This document shows, piece by piece, positions 10,756 to 18,232 of a DNA stretch of 64,000 nucleotides. Origin of the DNA: Alphaproteobacteria bacterium (GTDB lineage Bacteria; Pseudomonadota; Alphaproteobacteria; ATCC43930; CGMCC-115725); assembly GCA_028871055.1 (NCBI GenBank), contig JAGWON010000009.1:1-64000 (forward strand). Direction: 5' to 3'. The notes beneath the pieces are model-generated. The model saw only the letters and a program-made list of their open reading frames with translations. It had not been told where the DNA came from and made no database searches. Within the stretch, counting starts at the first letter, position 1, and every line of letters starts with the position of its first letter. A program made the position numbers and the translations under genes.

Positions 10756-11592
10756 ATGACCCTGTTGCAAGCGCTCGTCACCGCGTTCCTTCAGGGCGTG
10801 ACCGAGCTGTTCCCGGTGTCGAGCCTGGGTCATGCGGTCGTGCTGCCGCACCTCTTCGGCTGGAACATCGACCAGCACGCGCCGCAATTCCTACCTTTCC
10901 TGGTGGTGCTGCACCTCGGCACCGCCACCGCGCTGCTGGCCTATTTCTGGCGCGACTGGATCGGTTTGGCGCTCGCCGTATTCGGCATCGCGCCGCGGAA
11001 CGAGCGCGCAGGTCGGCTACGCCTCCTTGGCCTCATCGTGGTGGCGACGATCCCGGCGGTAATCCTCGGCTTCACGCTGGAAAAAGTCTTTCGCAACCTG
11101 TTCGGCACGCCAGTCGTGGCTTCGGCCTTCCTGATCGTGAACGGCGGCTTGCTGTTCTTCGGCGAGCGGCTCCGGCGCGCCGGCAAGGGCGTGCGCAAGC
11201 TCGAATCGATGCGCTGGCGCGATGCCATCTATATCGGGCTGTGGCAGTCGACCGCGCTCATCCCCGGCATCTCGCGCTCGGGCGCGACCATGGTGGGCGG
11301 CCTGCTGGCGGGCCTGCACCACGAGGAAGCGGCACGGTTCTCGTTCCTGATTGCGACGCCGATCATTCTCGGCGCCGGCGTCCTCGAAGTGCCGCATCTG
11401 CTCCACGGCGGCGGCAGCTTCGGTCCGGTGGCGTGGACCGCGGGCGTGGTCGCGGGCGTCACCGCCTTTCTGAGCGTCGCCTTCCTGATGCGCTACTTCA
11501 AGCGGCACGATTTCGAGGCGCTCGATCCCTTCGCCTGGTACTGCTGGACCTTCGGCGCCGTGTCGCTCGTGCTGCTGCTGTTCGTGGTTTAA
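10756..11592 (+). CDS. uppP: Undecaprenyl-diphosphatase UppP (BacA)
   Basis: An integral membrane phosphatase that recycles undecaprenyl pyrophosphate to the C55-P carrier used in peptidoglycan and O-antigen synthesis. The 278-residue protein begins with FLQGVTELFPVSSLGH, the first conserved motif with the catalytic Glu, and has PGISRSGATM near the middle as the second motif. About eight hydrophobic segments are visible. It starts 10 bases after prmA and ends in a 4-base convergent overlap with the cation transporter gene. Confidence 0.95.
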   Translation: MTLLQALVTAFLQGVTELFPVSSLGHAVVLPHLFGWNIDQHAPQFLPFLVVLHLGTATALLAYFWRDWIGLALAVFGIAPRNERAGRLRLLGLIVVATIPAVILGFTLEKVFRNLFGTPVVASAFLIVNGGLLFFGERLRRAGKGVRKLESMRWRDAIYIGLWQSTALIPGISRSGATMVGGLLAGLHHEEAARFSFLIATPIILGAGVLEVPHLLHGGGSFGPVAWTAGVVAGVTAFLSVAFLMRYFKRHDFEALDPFAWYCWTFGAVSLVLLLFVV

Positions 11593-12512
11593 ACCACCCG
11601 CTCCGAGACCAGCGGACAGACGAGTTCGCCGTCGCCGGTCTCGATCTGCACGGTGGCGTGGCCGATCGCGAAGTCGCGGTCGAGCGCGGCGATCAGGCGC
11701 GACAGCTCGGCGTCGCCGGGATGCCCGCCGGGCATCACCAGGTGCACGGTCAGCGCGGTCTCGGTGGTGCTCATCGGCCAGATGTGAAGGTCGTGCACCG
11801 CCTCGACGCCAGGCATCGCCTCGAGCAGCGAGCGCACCGCCGCCGGATCGATTTCGTGCGGCACGGCATGGAGCGCCATGGCGAGGCTGCGCTGCAGCAG
11901 GCGCCAGGTGCCGGCAACGATGATGGCGGTGATAACGAGGCTGACCGCAGGATCGAGCCGCAGCCAGCCGGTCGCCTGCACCAGCGCGCCCGAAGCCGCG
12001 ACGCCGAGGCTTACCCCGGCATCGCTCAGCGCATGGACGAGTGCATTCTTGACATTGAGATCGTGCTGATGGCCGGCACGCGACAGCAGCAGAGCGACGG
12101 CGCCGTTGACGATGACGCCGGCCAGCGCCACGGCGATAACCGTGTCGCCGGCGACCGGCGCGGGCGCAATCAAGCGCCGGATTGCCTCGGCGGCGATCGC
12201 GCCGACCGCGATCAGCAGGATGATCGCGTTGAGCAGAGTGGCGAGGATCGACGAGCTGCCGAGGCCATAGGTGAAGCGGTGACTGGGCTCGCGCTGCGCC
12301 AGTTGCGTGGCGACAAAGGCCGCGCCGAGACCCATGGCGTCGCCGAAATTGTGGCCGGCGTCGGCGAGCAGCGCCATCGAGCCGCCGATCAGGCCGAAGA
12401 CGGTCTCGGCGGCGACGAAAGCGAGGTTGAGGGCAAGCGCGAGCGCAAACGGCGCCGCGTTGCCGACGGCGCCGTGATGCGCATGACGATGGGGGGCATG
12501 TGCGTCGCCCAT
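11589..12512 (-). CDS. Cation diffusion facilitator family metal exporter
   Basis: A 307-residue metal/H+ antiporter of the CzcD/ZitB/ZnT type, probably exporting Zn2+ and related divalent cations. A His-rich N-terminus (HAPHRHAHH) precedes six predicted membrane helices. The transport-site HxxxD pairs are visible as HNFGD in TM2 and HALSD in TM5, and a short histidine-rich loop (SRAGHQHD) lies between TM4 and TM5. The C-terminal cytoplasmic ferredoxin-like domain contains AVHDLHIWPMS. ATG 12512 is preferred over a TTG ten codons earlier. Confidence 0.92.
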   Translation of the reverse strand: MGDAHAPHRHAHHGAVGNAAPFALALALNLAFVAAETVFGLIGGSMALLADAGHNFGDAMGLGAAFVATQLAQREPSHRFTYGLGSSSILATLLNAIILLIAVGAIAAEAIRRLIAPAPVAGDTVIAVALAGVIVNGAVALLLSRAGHQHDLNVKNALVHALSDAGVSLGVAASGALVQATGWLRLDPAVSLVITAIIVAGTWRLLQRSLAMALHAVPHEIDPAAVRSLLEAMPGVEAVHDLHIWPMSTTETALTVHLVMPGGHPGDAELSRLIAALDRDFAIGHATVQIETGDGELVCPLVSERVV

Positions 12513-12563
12513 CGCCCTACTCTGCCTCCGATCCGGAGGCAAGGCGAGGGGCCGCTGCGGTGC

Positions 12564-12683
12564 TCAATACCGGCTGTGCGGCGGTCCCTTGCGGTTCTCC
12601 TCAGAGGCACCCGCAACGCTGTCGAATGCCAGGCCGGCGACGCCGACGACAATCGCAAGGAAAAGCACTCCGGTCAGCAGCAT
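12564..12683 (-). CDS. Tiny single-span membrane protein (39 aa)
   Basis: A short frame of 39 residues starting MLLTGVLFLAIVVGVAG and ending in a charged tail (SEENRKGPPHSRY). One hydrophobic helix covers residues 2-20. An AGGGGATT ribosome-binding-like sequence lies a few bases upstream of the ATG. It sits between the cation exporter and the DUF1127 gene, on the same strand as both. Function unknown. It could be a real small membrane protein or a chance frame; the good ribosome binding site and the helix favour the former. Confidence 0.5.
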   Translation of the reverse strand: MLLTGVLFLAIVVGVAGLAFDSVAGASEENRKGPPHSRY

Positions 12684-12711
12684 GACTGAATCCCCTTCTA
12701 ACGATCTTCAA

Positions 12712-12728
12712 GCCCCGATCGTCGGGGC
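12712..12728 (-). terminator. GC-rich stem-loop downstream of the DUF1127 gene
   Basis: A perfect 7-bp inverted repeat (GCCCCGA / TCGGGGC) with a 3-base loop, starting 44 bases past the DUF1127 stop. Only two T follow in the direction of that gene, so it is a weak intrinsic terminator at best. Confidence 0.35.
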
Positions 12729-12771
12729 ACCAACCGCCCGCCCTACCTGAGTCGCGGCGGCTCGGCCGCGT

Positions 12772-12990
12772 TCAGTGGGCGTGCGAAGTCCGACTCGGCT
12801 TCGCCCAGCTCGGCGCGCGCGACGGACGCGGATGGCTCAGCACGTAGGGGATCTCAGCCCGGCTGATGCCGATATCGGCCAGCGACCGGTCGTCGAGCTG
12901 CGCAAGCTCGGCATAGGCTTGCTCGCGCTGGCGCCAGTCGGCATAACGCTCGGCGAGGCTGTGAATGGCTTGGCGGATGAGACTCGACAT
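12772..12990 (-). CDS. DUF1127 domain small protein
   Basis: A 72-residue, Arg- and Trp-containing protein with the YjiS-like DUF1127 core: WRQREQAYAELAQLDDRSLA followed by DIGISRAEI at about 39-47. The family is abundant in alphaproteobacteria. Some members act in RNA turnover or phosphate and carbon physiology; the role here is unknown. The C-terminal 20 residues (rich in Ser, Arg and Pro) extend past the domain. A GAAGGAC ribosome binding site is 7 bases from the ATG. Upstream lies a paired palindromic operator (13019-13065). Confidence 0.85.
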   Translation of the reverse strand: MSSLIRQAIHSLAERYADWRQREQAYAELAQLDDRSLADIGISRAEIPYVLSHPRPSRAPSWAKPSRTSHAH

Positions 12991-13018
12991 GGCTTATGTC
13001 CTTCACATGACAGGCTTA

Positions 13019-13065
13019 TTGCACTGCACAAAAGATAGTATTATTTGACTTATTGTGCAGCGCAA
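13019..13065 (-). promoter_or_regulatory. Paired inverted operator and promoter of the DUF1127 gene
   Basis: Two 13-bp boxes face each other: TTGCACTGCACAA at 13019-13031 (plus strand) and TTGCGCTGCACAA on the minus strand at 13053-13065. They differ at one position. Between them, reading toward DUF1127, TTGCGC (-35-like) is followed after 16 bases by TAATAC (-10-like), so the boxes overlap the promoter. Both match, as far as I recall it, the TGC-N3-GCA-type site of the polyhydroxyalkanoate regulator PhaR in alphaproteobacteria. That identification is inference. Confidence 0.55.
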
Positions 13066-13165
13066 TATTGGCATACCAGGACCACGGCCAGCGCATCGCG
13101 GCGTGGTGAGAAAGGTTAACAACCAAGCGCGCAGATCGCGGCCCTCTAAATCGACTATCCCGCTG

Positions 13166-13566
13166 CTAGGACGTGATGCATTTCACGATCTGGTCGGGAT
13201 GGGTGACCACGATAGGCGCGCCGAATGTCTCGGCGATGTCTGCCGGCAAGTGCTGCAATGTTGCTGGGCTGCCCACAACTGGGCCGCGTCCCGGCCAAAA
13301 GAGCATGGTCGGCGTCCGACGGAGAATCTCAGAAATAGCTCGCCAGAACTCGGGACTCGCCGCCGGTTGGTTCACGCTGAAGAACGAGACGCGCTCTTCG
13401 TCTTCGTCAACGTAAAGGTCCAAGTGACCGCCATCGGCGAACTGCAGAGTGACAGACGTCGGCGCGCGAGAGCCGATGTGCGTCCGAAAACCTCCTCAAT
13501 CACGGCGCGCGGGAACTCGCCTGTATCACCATTCCTGAAGCAGGCGATGAAGATGTCGAAGCTCAT
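13166..13566 (-). pseudogene. Frameshifted paralogue of the adjacent putative immunity protein
   Basis: Reading starts MSFDIFIACFRNGD at 13566, parallel to the neighbouring intact gene (MSFDIFVSCYRDGE). After about 38 codons the similarity jumps to another frame, which continues SVTLQFADGG, then SPEFWRAISEILRRTP and a matching C-terminus ending at 13166. The jump, near position 13452, needs one missing base or two extra bases. The neighbour supplies the template: LKFPDGG, SPEFWSGLIEILKRTT. This is therefore a broken second copy of the same small family, apparently not yet deleted. Confidence 0.75.
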
Positions 13567-13616
13567 CGCAGCGCTTTCTTCATCGTGACCTCGCGCTCAC
13601 GCCCGCTCTGGTGTCA

Positions 13617-14021
13617 TCAGCTGTTTCGGATGAGTTCGAGTATCTTATCGCGGTCTGTCGTAACGACGGGTTCGCCGAGCGCTTCGATCATCCCCTTAGG
13701 GATATGCGGGATTACGGAAGCGTCAGCAACTACTGGCGGGCCGCCGGGCCAGTAAAGAACGCTCGTTGTCCGCTTCAGGATTTCGATCAAGCCGCTCCAG
13801 AATTCAGGGCTATCAGGAGACCGAGTCACCATAAAGCCGCCGATCCGGGGTCCTGCCGTCACGTAAATCTCGGACCAGCCACCATCTGGAAATTTAAGTA
13901 CCCAGTGCGACTCGTCTTTGCCGCCTGGGTCAAATCGCCCAAGCAGCTCTATAGCCAATTTTCGAGGGAAAGTTGATGCTTCGCCGTCTCGGTAGCAGCT
14001 GACGAATATGTCGAAACTCAT
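13617..14021 (-). CDS. Small SFDIF-type protein, putative toxin immunity
   Basis: A 134-residue soluble alpha/beta-looking protein starting MSFDIFVSCYRDGE, with ILKRTTSVLYWPGGPP and a C-terminal segment EPVVTTDRDKILELI. I do not recognise a named domain. Its position directly after a nuclease-type toxin gene on the same strand, 17 bases past the toxin stop, and its duplication next door are the normal layout of immunity genes of polymorphic toxins. Immunity is thus inferred from context only. ATG 14021 is chosen because the paralogue begins at the same MSFDIF. The base composition is less GC-rich than that of the flanking housekeeping genes. Confidence 0.6.
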   Translation of the reverse strand: MSFDIFVSCYRDGEASTFPRKLAIELLGRFDPGGKDESHWVLKFPDGGWSEIYVTAGPRIGGFMVTRSPDSPEFWSGLIEILKRTTSVLYWPGGPPVVADASVIPHIPKGMIEALGEPVVTTDRDKILELIRNS

Positions 14022-14038
14022 CGCGCGTCTGCCTGCAT

Positions 14039-15243
14039 CTACATCGAAACCCGCGCCTTCGCCGCTGGCGGAGGATCGTAAATAACGACGATGTTGCTGA
14101 TCCCAAGAATGCGAATCGTATTCGCAAATGTCTTCGCAGCTTCGGGCTCGGCGACATGCCACTCAACTTTTCGCCCAGTCGCCATAGCTGCGCGAGACTG
14201 TTTCAAAGCTTGATCGATAATGCCCGGCAATCCTTCGAACCACGGCTCCCAGTTCCCATTCTTGTCGACAAAGCTCTCTCATACTTGAATCCTTTGGCTT
14301 CGAGCATTGTCCCATCACGATCTCGGCATCCATCAAACGAGACCGGATCGCCGGTCGCGGGATCGGTCAGGTTGACAGCCAGTCCGGGTGGTAGGCCAGT
14401 CACGTAAGCCTGGTGGGCGACGGCATCGACCGAGCGATCCGACCCCGGCCGATCCTTACTCGGATCTGGACACAGCTTCGGCTCGTTGCGGTTCGCGTCC
14501 GTTTGCGACTGCGCCTGCGTGCTTGTGCGGCTTTGCGCCGCCGGCTTGCTGCTCGAGGCATAACCGGGGAGGGCATCGGGATCGAGAACGACGGCGCCAT
14601 CGACGACGCGGCCGAAGGCGTTGCCATTGGCATCACGAAAAATGCCATCGCCGTCATAGCGGCCGGAGAACAACACGGTGCCGTCGTCGCTGCGCGACAG
14701 CGTCAGCACACCGGTGCCGCGGTCGAACTGGAACGAGACGTCGGCATTGCCCGGAACGGCGCCGCTCGAGATCAGGCTGCGGTTGGTCGGAATGAACAGC
14801 GTGCCGAGGAATGCCGTTGGCGCCGAGAGCCGCGAGGCGATGGTCGCCAAGCCGGCCACCACGGATGCGCTGTCGGTCTCGAATAAGCTGGCCGCGGCGG
14901 AAGCCGCGCTCGCGACTATGCCGCCGATCGTCCACTCGCCGCCGCCCGGGTTGCCAGCCGGCACGCGCGCCTCGTCCGGGTTGTAGCCCTTGGCGAGAAG
15001 CGCAAGCCGCTTGAGGTACGGATCGCCGAAGCCATCCAGTCCCCGGCCGGATCGCTTCATTGCCGGCAGATCGCGCATCCGCGTGGCGCGCTCCAGCAAT
15101 TCACCACCCACGCCGAGGCCGACGCAGACAAAGCCCTTCTCCGAGCGGTGGACGAAAATGCGATCTAGCGTGACGACATTGCCGTCGGTGTCGACCGTGA
15201 TCCGGCGCGGTCGCCGGACCGCCGAGAATGCAAGCTCAGCCAC
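14039..15243 (-). pseudogene. Polymorphic toxin with Tox-REase-5-like C-terminus, frameshifted
   Basis: The N-terminal part has the motif NPDEARVPAGNPGGGEWT, common in rhizobial toxins and phage head-associated proteins. A pre-toxin region follows (FIPTNRSLISSGAVPGN, then FDRGTGVLTLSR). The C-terminal domain looks like restriction-endonuclease-fold toxin 5: AYVTGLPPG, VSFDGCRDRDG, catalytic LEAKG (14290-14304), then NGNWEPWFEGLPGIIDQALK and VEWHVAEPEAAKTF. The second half is in another frame. Removing 2 bases from the GAGAGAG tract at 14274-14280 restores YESFVDKNG and the whole domain. As written, the frame ends about 33 codons after LEAKG. GTG 15243 is taken as start, because earlier codons lie inside the promoter. 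Confidence 0.75.
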
Positions 15244-15271
15244 GAAGCCCCGCGTTTTGGTAAAGGCGTTC

Positions 15272-15300
15272 CATATAGAACAAAACAAGAACATTGTCAA
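15272..15300 (-). promoter_or_regulatory. LexA-controlled sigma70 promoter of the toxin gene
   Basis: TTGACA (15295-15300) and TATATG (15272-15277) are separated by exactly 17 bases, a near-consensus promoter reading into the toxin gene. The spacer contains GTTC-N7-GTTC (15278-15292), the alphaproteobacterial SOS box, so LexA would cover the promoter core. The predicted transcript begins about 20 bases before the GTG start at 15243. Confidence 0.8.
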
Positions 15301-15352
15301 GAGGAAACTGCGGTAGCCCTAGGCATCAGGGCAGTTTGCTATTCTCGGGCGC

Positions 15353-17185
15353 ATGGATGCGCGCCATATCAGTCGCAAGAGGTCGGCTAAAGCGAGCAGT
15401 GCCGAAAAGCTGGCACAGTTGCGCGCCGAGCTCATCCGCCAGGGCGTCGCGGGCTTCATCGTGCCGCGCGCCGACGAGCACCAGGGCGAATACGTGCCGC
15501 CGTCAGCCGAGCGGCTGGCGTGGCTCACCGGCTTCACCGGGTCGGCCGGACTTGCCGTCGTGCTGCGCGACAAGGCGGCGGTGTTCGTCGATGGCCGCTA
15601 CACGCTCCAGGCCGAGGCGCAGGTCGATGGCGCGCTCTACCAGCGCCGCCATCTGGTCGAGCAGCCGGCGGCCGACTGGATCGCGGCCAATCTCAGGAGC
15701 GGCGAGACGCTCGGTTACGATCCCTGGTTGCTGACGCCGGGTGACGTCGAGCGCTACCGCGCCGCGTGTACGCGCGCCGGCGGCAAGCTCGCGCCGCTCG
15801 CCGCCAATCCGGTCGACGCGGTGTGGCGCGACCGGCCGGCGCCGCCGCTGGCGCCCATGGTGCCCCATCCGCTCGAATTCGCCGGCAAGAGCAGCGCCGA
15901 CAAGCGCCGCGAGCTGGCGCAAAAGCTGGCTGCCGACAAGCTCGACGCGGCCGTGCTGACCGCGCCCGATTCGATCGCCTGGCTACTCAATATCCGCGGC
16001 GGCGACGTCGCGTATTCGCCGCTGTCGTTGTCGTTCGCGATCCTGCACGCCGACGCATCGGTCGATCTATTCATCGATCGGCGCAAGCGGTCGTCGGAGC
16101 TGGCGCGCCACCTCGGCAACGCCGTGCGCTGCGTCGAGCCAGCCGAGCTCGGTCCGGCGCTCGATGCGCTCGGCCGCGATAAGCGGCGCGTCCTCGCCGA
16201 TCCCGCCACTTGCGCCTCGTGGATCGTCAACCGCTTGGCCCAGGCGGGCGCCGCCATCCAACGCGGTGCCGATCCCTGTCAGCTTCCCAAGGCGTGCAAG
16301 AACAAGGTCGAACTCGAAGGTGCCCGACGCGCGCACCGGCGCGACGGCGCCGCGATGACGCGATTCCTTGCCTGGCTCGCGCGCGAGGCGCCATCCGGGA
16401 ACCTTGCCGAAATTGCCGTCTCCGACCGGTTGGAGCAATTCCGTGCCCGTGGCGAGCATTTCAGGGGCTTGAGCTTTCCGACGATCTCGGGCGCCGGCGC
16501 CAACGGCGCGGTCGTCCACTATCACGCCTCGCCTGCGAGCGAGCGTCGACTCGAGCCGGGAAGCCTCTATCTCGTGGATTCCGGCGCGCAGTATCTCGAT
16601 GGCACCACCGACATCACCCGCACCGTCGCCATCGGTCAGCCTTCCGCTGAGATGCGCGATCGATTTACCCGCGTGCTCAAGGGCCACATCGCGCTCGCCT
16701 CGTGCCGCTTTCCGCAGGGCACCACCGGCCCGCAGCTTGATGCGCTTGCACGCAAGCCGCTGTGGGATGCCGGGCTCGATTACGACCACGGCACCGGCCA
16801 CGGCGTCGGCTCTTATCTCGGCGTGCATGAGGGGCCGCAGCGCATCTCCAAGCTGCCGAACCTGCAGCCGTTGCTGCCCGGCATGATCGTCTCGGACGAG
16901 CCGGGCTACTACAAGACCGGCGCCTACGGCATCCGGATCGAGAACCTGGTCGTCGTGACGCCGGTCGACGGCGCCCCTGGCAACGGCAAGGCGATGCTCG
17001 GATTCGAGACACTCACTTTGGCGCCGCTGGATCGCGCGCTGATCGAACCCAAGCTGCTCGATGCTGCCGAAAGCGCCTGGATCGACGCCTACCACGCTCG
17101 GGTTCGGACCGAATTGACGCCTCTGCTCGACAAGGAAACCGCCGCTTGGTTGGTGGCCGCGACGCGGCCGCTGTCCAGTGCCTGA
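15353..17185 (+). CDS. pepP: Xaa-Pro aminopeptidase (M24B family)
   Basis: A cytosolic dinuclear-metal peptidase removing N-terminal residues that precede proline. The 610-residue protein is of the long three-domain type (about 600 residues, like eukaryotic XPNPEP1): two creatinase-like N-terminal domains, then the pita-bread catalytic domain from about 320. All five metal ligands are seen: Asp409 and Asp420 (DSGAQYLDGTTD), His483 (GTGHGVG), Glu516 (SDEPGYY) and Glu530 (IRIENL). It diverges from the toxin promoter with a short gap, so its own promoter must overlap that region. Confidence 0.93.
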   Translation: MDARHISRKRSAKASSAEKLAQLRAELIRQGVAGFIVPRADEHQGEYVPPSAERLAWLTGFTGSAGLAVVLRDKAAVFVDGRYTLQAEAQVDGALYQRRHLVEQPAADWIAANLRSGETLGYDPWLLTPGDVERYRAACTRAGGKLAPLAANPVDAVWRDRPAPPLAPMVPHPLEFAGKSSADKRRELAQKLAADKLDAAVLTAPDSIAWLLNIRGGDVAYSPLSLSFAILHADASVDLFIDRRKRSSELARHLGNAVRCVEPAELGPALDALGRDKRRVLADPATCASWIVNRLAQAGAAIQRGADPCQLPKACKNKVELEGARRAHRRDGAAMTRFLAWLAREAPSGNLAEIAVSDRLEQFRARGEHFRGLSFPTISGAGANGAVVHYHASPASERRLEPGSLYLVDSGAQYLDGTTDITRTVAIGQPSAEMRDRFTRVLKGHIALASCRFPQGTTGPQLDALARKPLWDAGLDYDHGTGHGVGSYLGVHEGPQRISKLPNLQPLLPGMIVSDEPGYYKTGAYGIRIENLVVVTPVDGAPGNGKAMLGFETLTLAPLDRALIEPKLLDAAESAWIDAYHARVRTELTPLLDKETAAWLVAATRPLSSA

Positions 17186-17224
17186 CGGCTATGGCACAAT
17201 GATCGAAAGCCTTCGAGGAACGCC

Positions 17225-18145
17225 ATGATCCACCTGCACGATATCCGCTACGTCCGCATGGGCACGCGCGATCTCGACTCGGCGATCGAGTTCGCCACCA
17301 AGATCGTCGGCCTCGAGCTCGCTGCCAAGGAAGGCAAGTGGGCCTACTTCAAGAGCGACAAGGTTGCGGCGCGCGGCGACACCCGCGACCACACGCTCGC
17401 TTATTTCGAAGGCGATCCGACCGATCACACCATCGGCCTCGAGCTCAAACATCCGGACGATCTCGACAAGGTCGGCGCCGAGCTCGACAACGCCAAATAT
17501 CCGGCGCGGATGGGCGGCAAGGACGAATGCGACCAGCGCCGCGTCAAAGCGTTCATCGCGACACAAGACCCGACCGGAAACAAGATCGAGATTCTGGCGC
17601 GTCCTTACAACACCGGCGTGCGCTTCTTCCCCGGCCGCGACGCCGGCATCACCCATTTCAGCCATATCGGCCTCAACACCACCGACCCGAAGCGCGACGA
17701 GAAATTCTGGACGACGGTGTTCAACGCGCGCGTCTCGGATTGGCTCGGCGATACGCCGCTGTTCCGCATCCACACTGCGCATCACTCGGTGGTGCTGTTC
17801 CCGACGACGCGGCCGGGCATCCAGCACATCAATCATCAGGTCGAGGACATCGACGATGTGATGCGCTCCTGGTATTTCCTCAAGGAGCGCGGCATCAATA
17901 TCGTCTTCGGTCCGGGGCGTCATCCGCTGTCGGGCGCGATGATGGTCTATTTCGAGGGACCGGATGGCATGGTGTTCGAGTACTCGGTCGGCGTGAAGCA
18001 CATCATGCCCGAGCAGGAGGCGACCTATCGTCCGCGCCAGTTTCCGTTCGAGCGCTATGCCCTCGACATGTGGGGCTCGCTGCCGACCGTTTCGGGCTTC
18101 GCCGAGAAAAAGCCCGAGCGCGAGAAGATGCGCGTCGTGGTGTGA
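17225..18145 (+). CDS. Two-domain VOC protein, type I extradiol dioxygenase-like
   Basis: A 306-residue protein of two vicinal-oxygen-chelate repeats (1-130 and 140-260), as in BphC-type ring-cleavage dioxygenases. The second domain keeps the metal triad of active enzymes: His147 (HFSHIGL), a His at 201 or 204 (HINHQVED) and Glu252 (FEYSVGV). It may therefore be a real Fe(II) catechol or biphenyl-diol dioxygenase. There are no aromatic-degradation genes nearby, so the substrate is open. An AGGA ribosome binding site precedes the ATG. Confidence 0.8.
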   Translation: MIHLHDIRYVRMGTRDLDSAIEFATKIVGLELAAKEGKWAYFKSDKVAARGDTRDHTLAYFEGDPTDHTIGLELKHPDDLDKVGAELDNAKYPARMGGKDECDQRRVKAFIATQDPTGNKIEILARPYNTGVRFFPGRDAGITHFSHIGLNTTDPKRDEKFWTTVFNARVSDWLGDTPLFRIHTAHHSVVLFPTTRPGIQHINHQVEDIDDVMRSWYFLKERGINIVFGPGRHPLSGAMMVYFEGPDGMVFEYSVGVKHIMPEQEATYRPRQFPFERYALDMWGSLPTVSGFAEKKPEREKMRVVV

Positions 18146-18151
18146 GGCGGC

Positions 18152-18232
18152 TCAGCCGCGCGCCAGCTTCAGCCAATCGTCTTCGCTGAGGATTTTCACG
18201 CCGAGTTCGCGCGCCTTGGCCTCGTTGCTGCC
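18152..18232 (-). pseudogene. Vestigial second copy of the ligA 3' end
   Basis: These 81 bases encode [20 protein letters not shown] plus a final Gly and stop, identical at protein level over 20 residues to the C-terminus of the real LigA at 18768. The DNA differs mostly at silent positions, and the first few codons diverge (GSNEA instead of GSKAT). The copy stops abruptly where the next gene's stop codon begins (18233). Confidence 0.85.

Noticed and set aside
11241-12689. A 482-codon plus-strand frame spanning uppP and the cation exporter
   Set aside because: It runs out of frame through uppP and antisense through the exporter, with no recognisable domain.
14203-15300. The toxin read as an intact 365-residue protein starting at a TTG at 15300
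   Set aside because: The TTG is the first base triplet of the promoter -35, and the C-terminus after LEAKGFKYE is out of frame with the rest of the nuclease domain.
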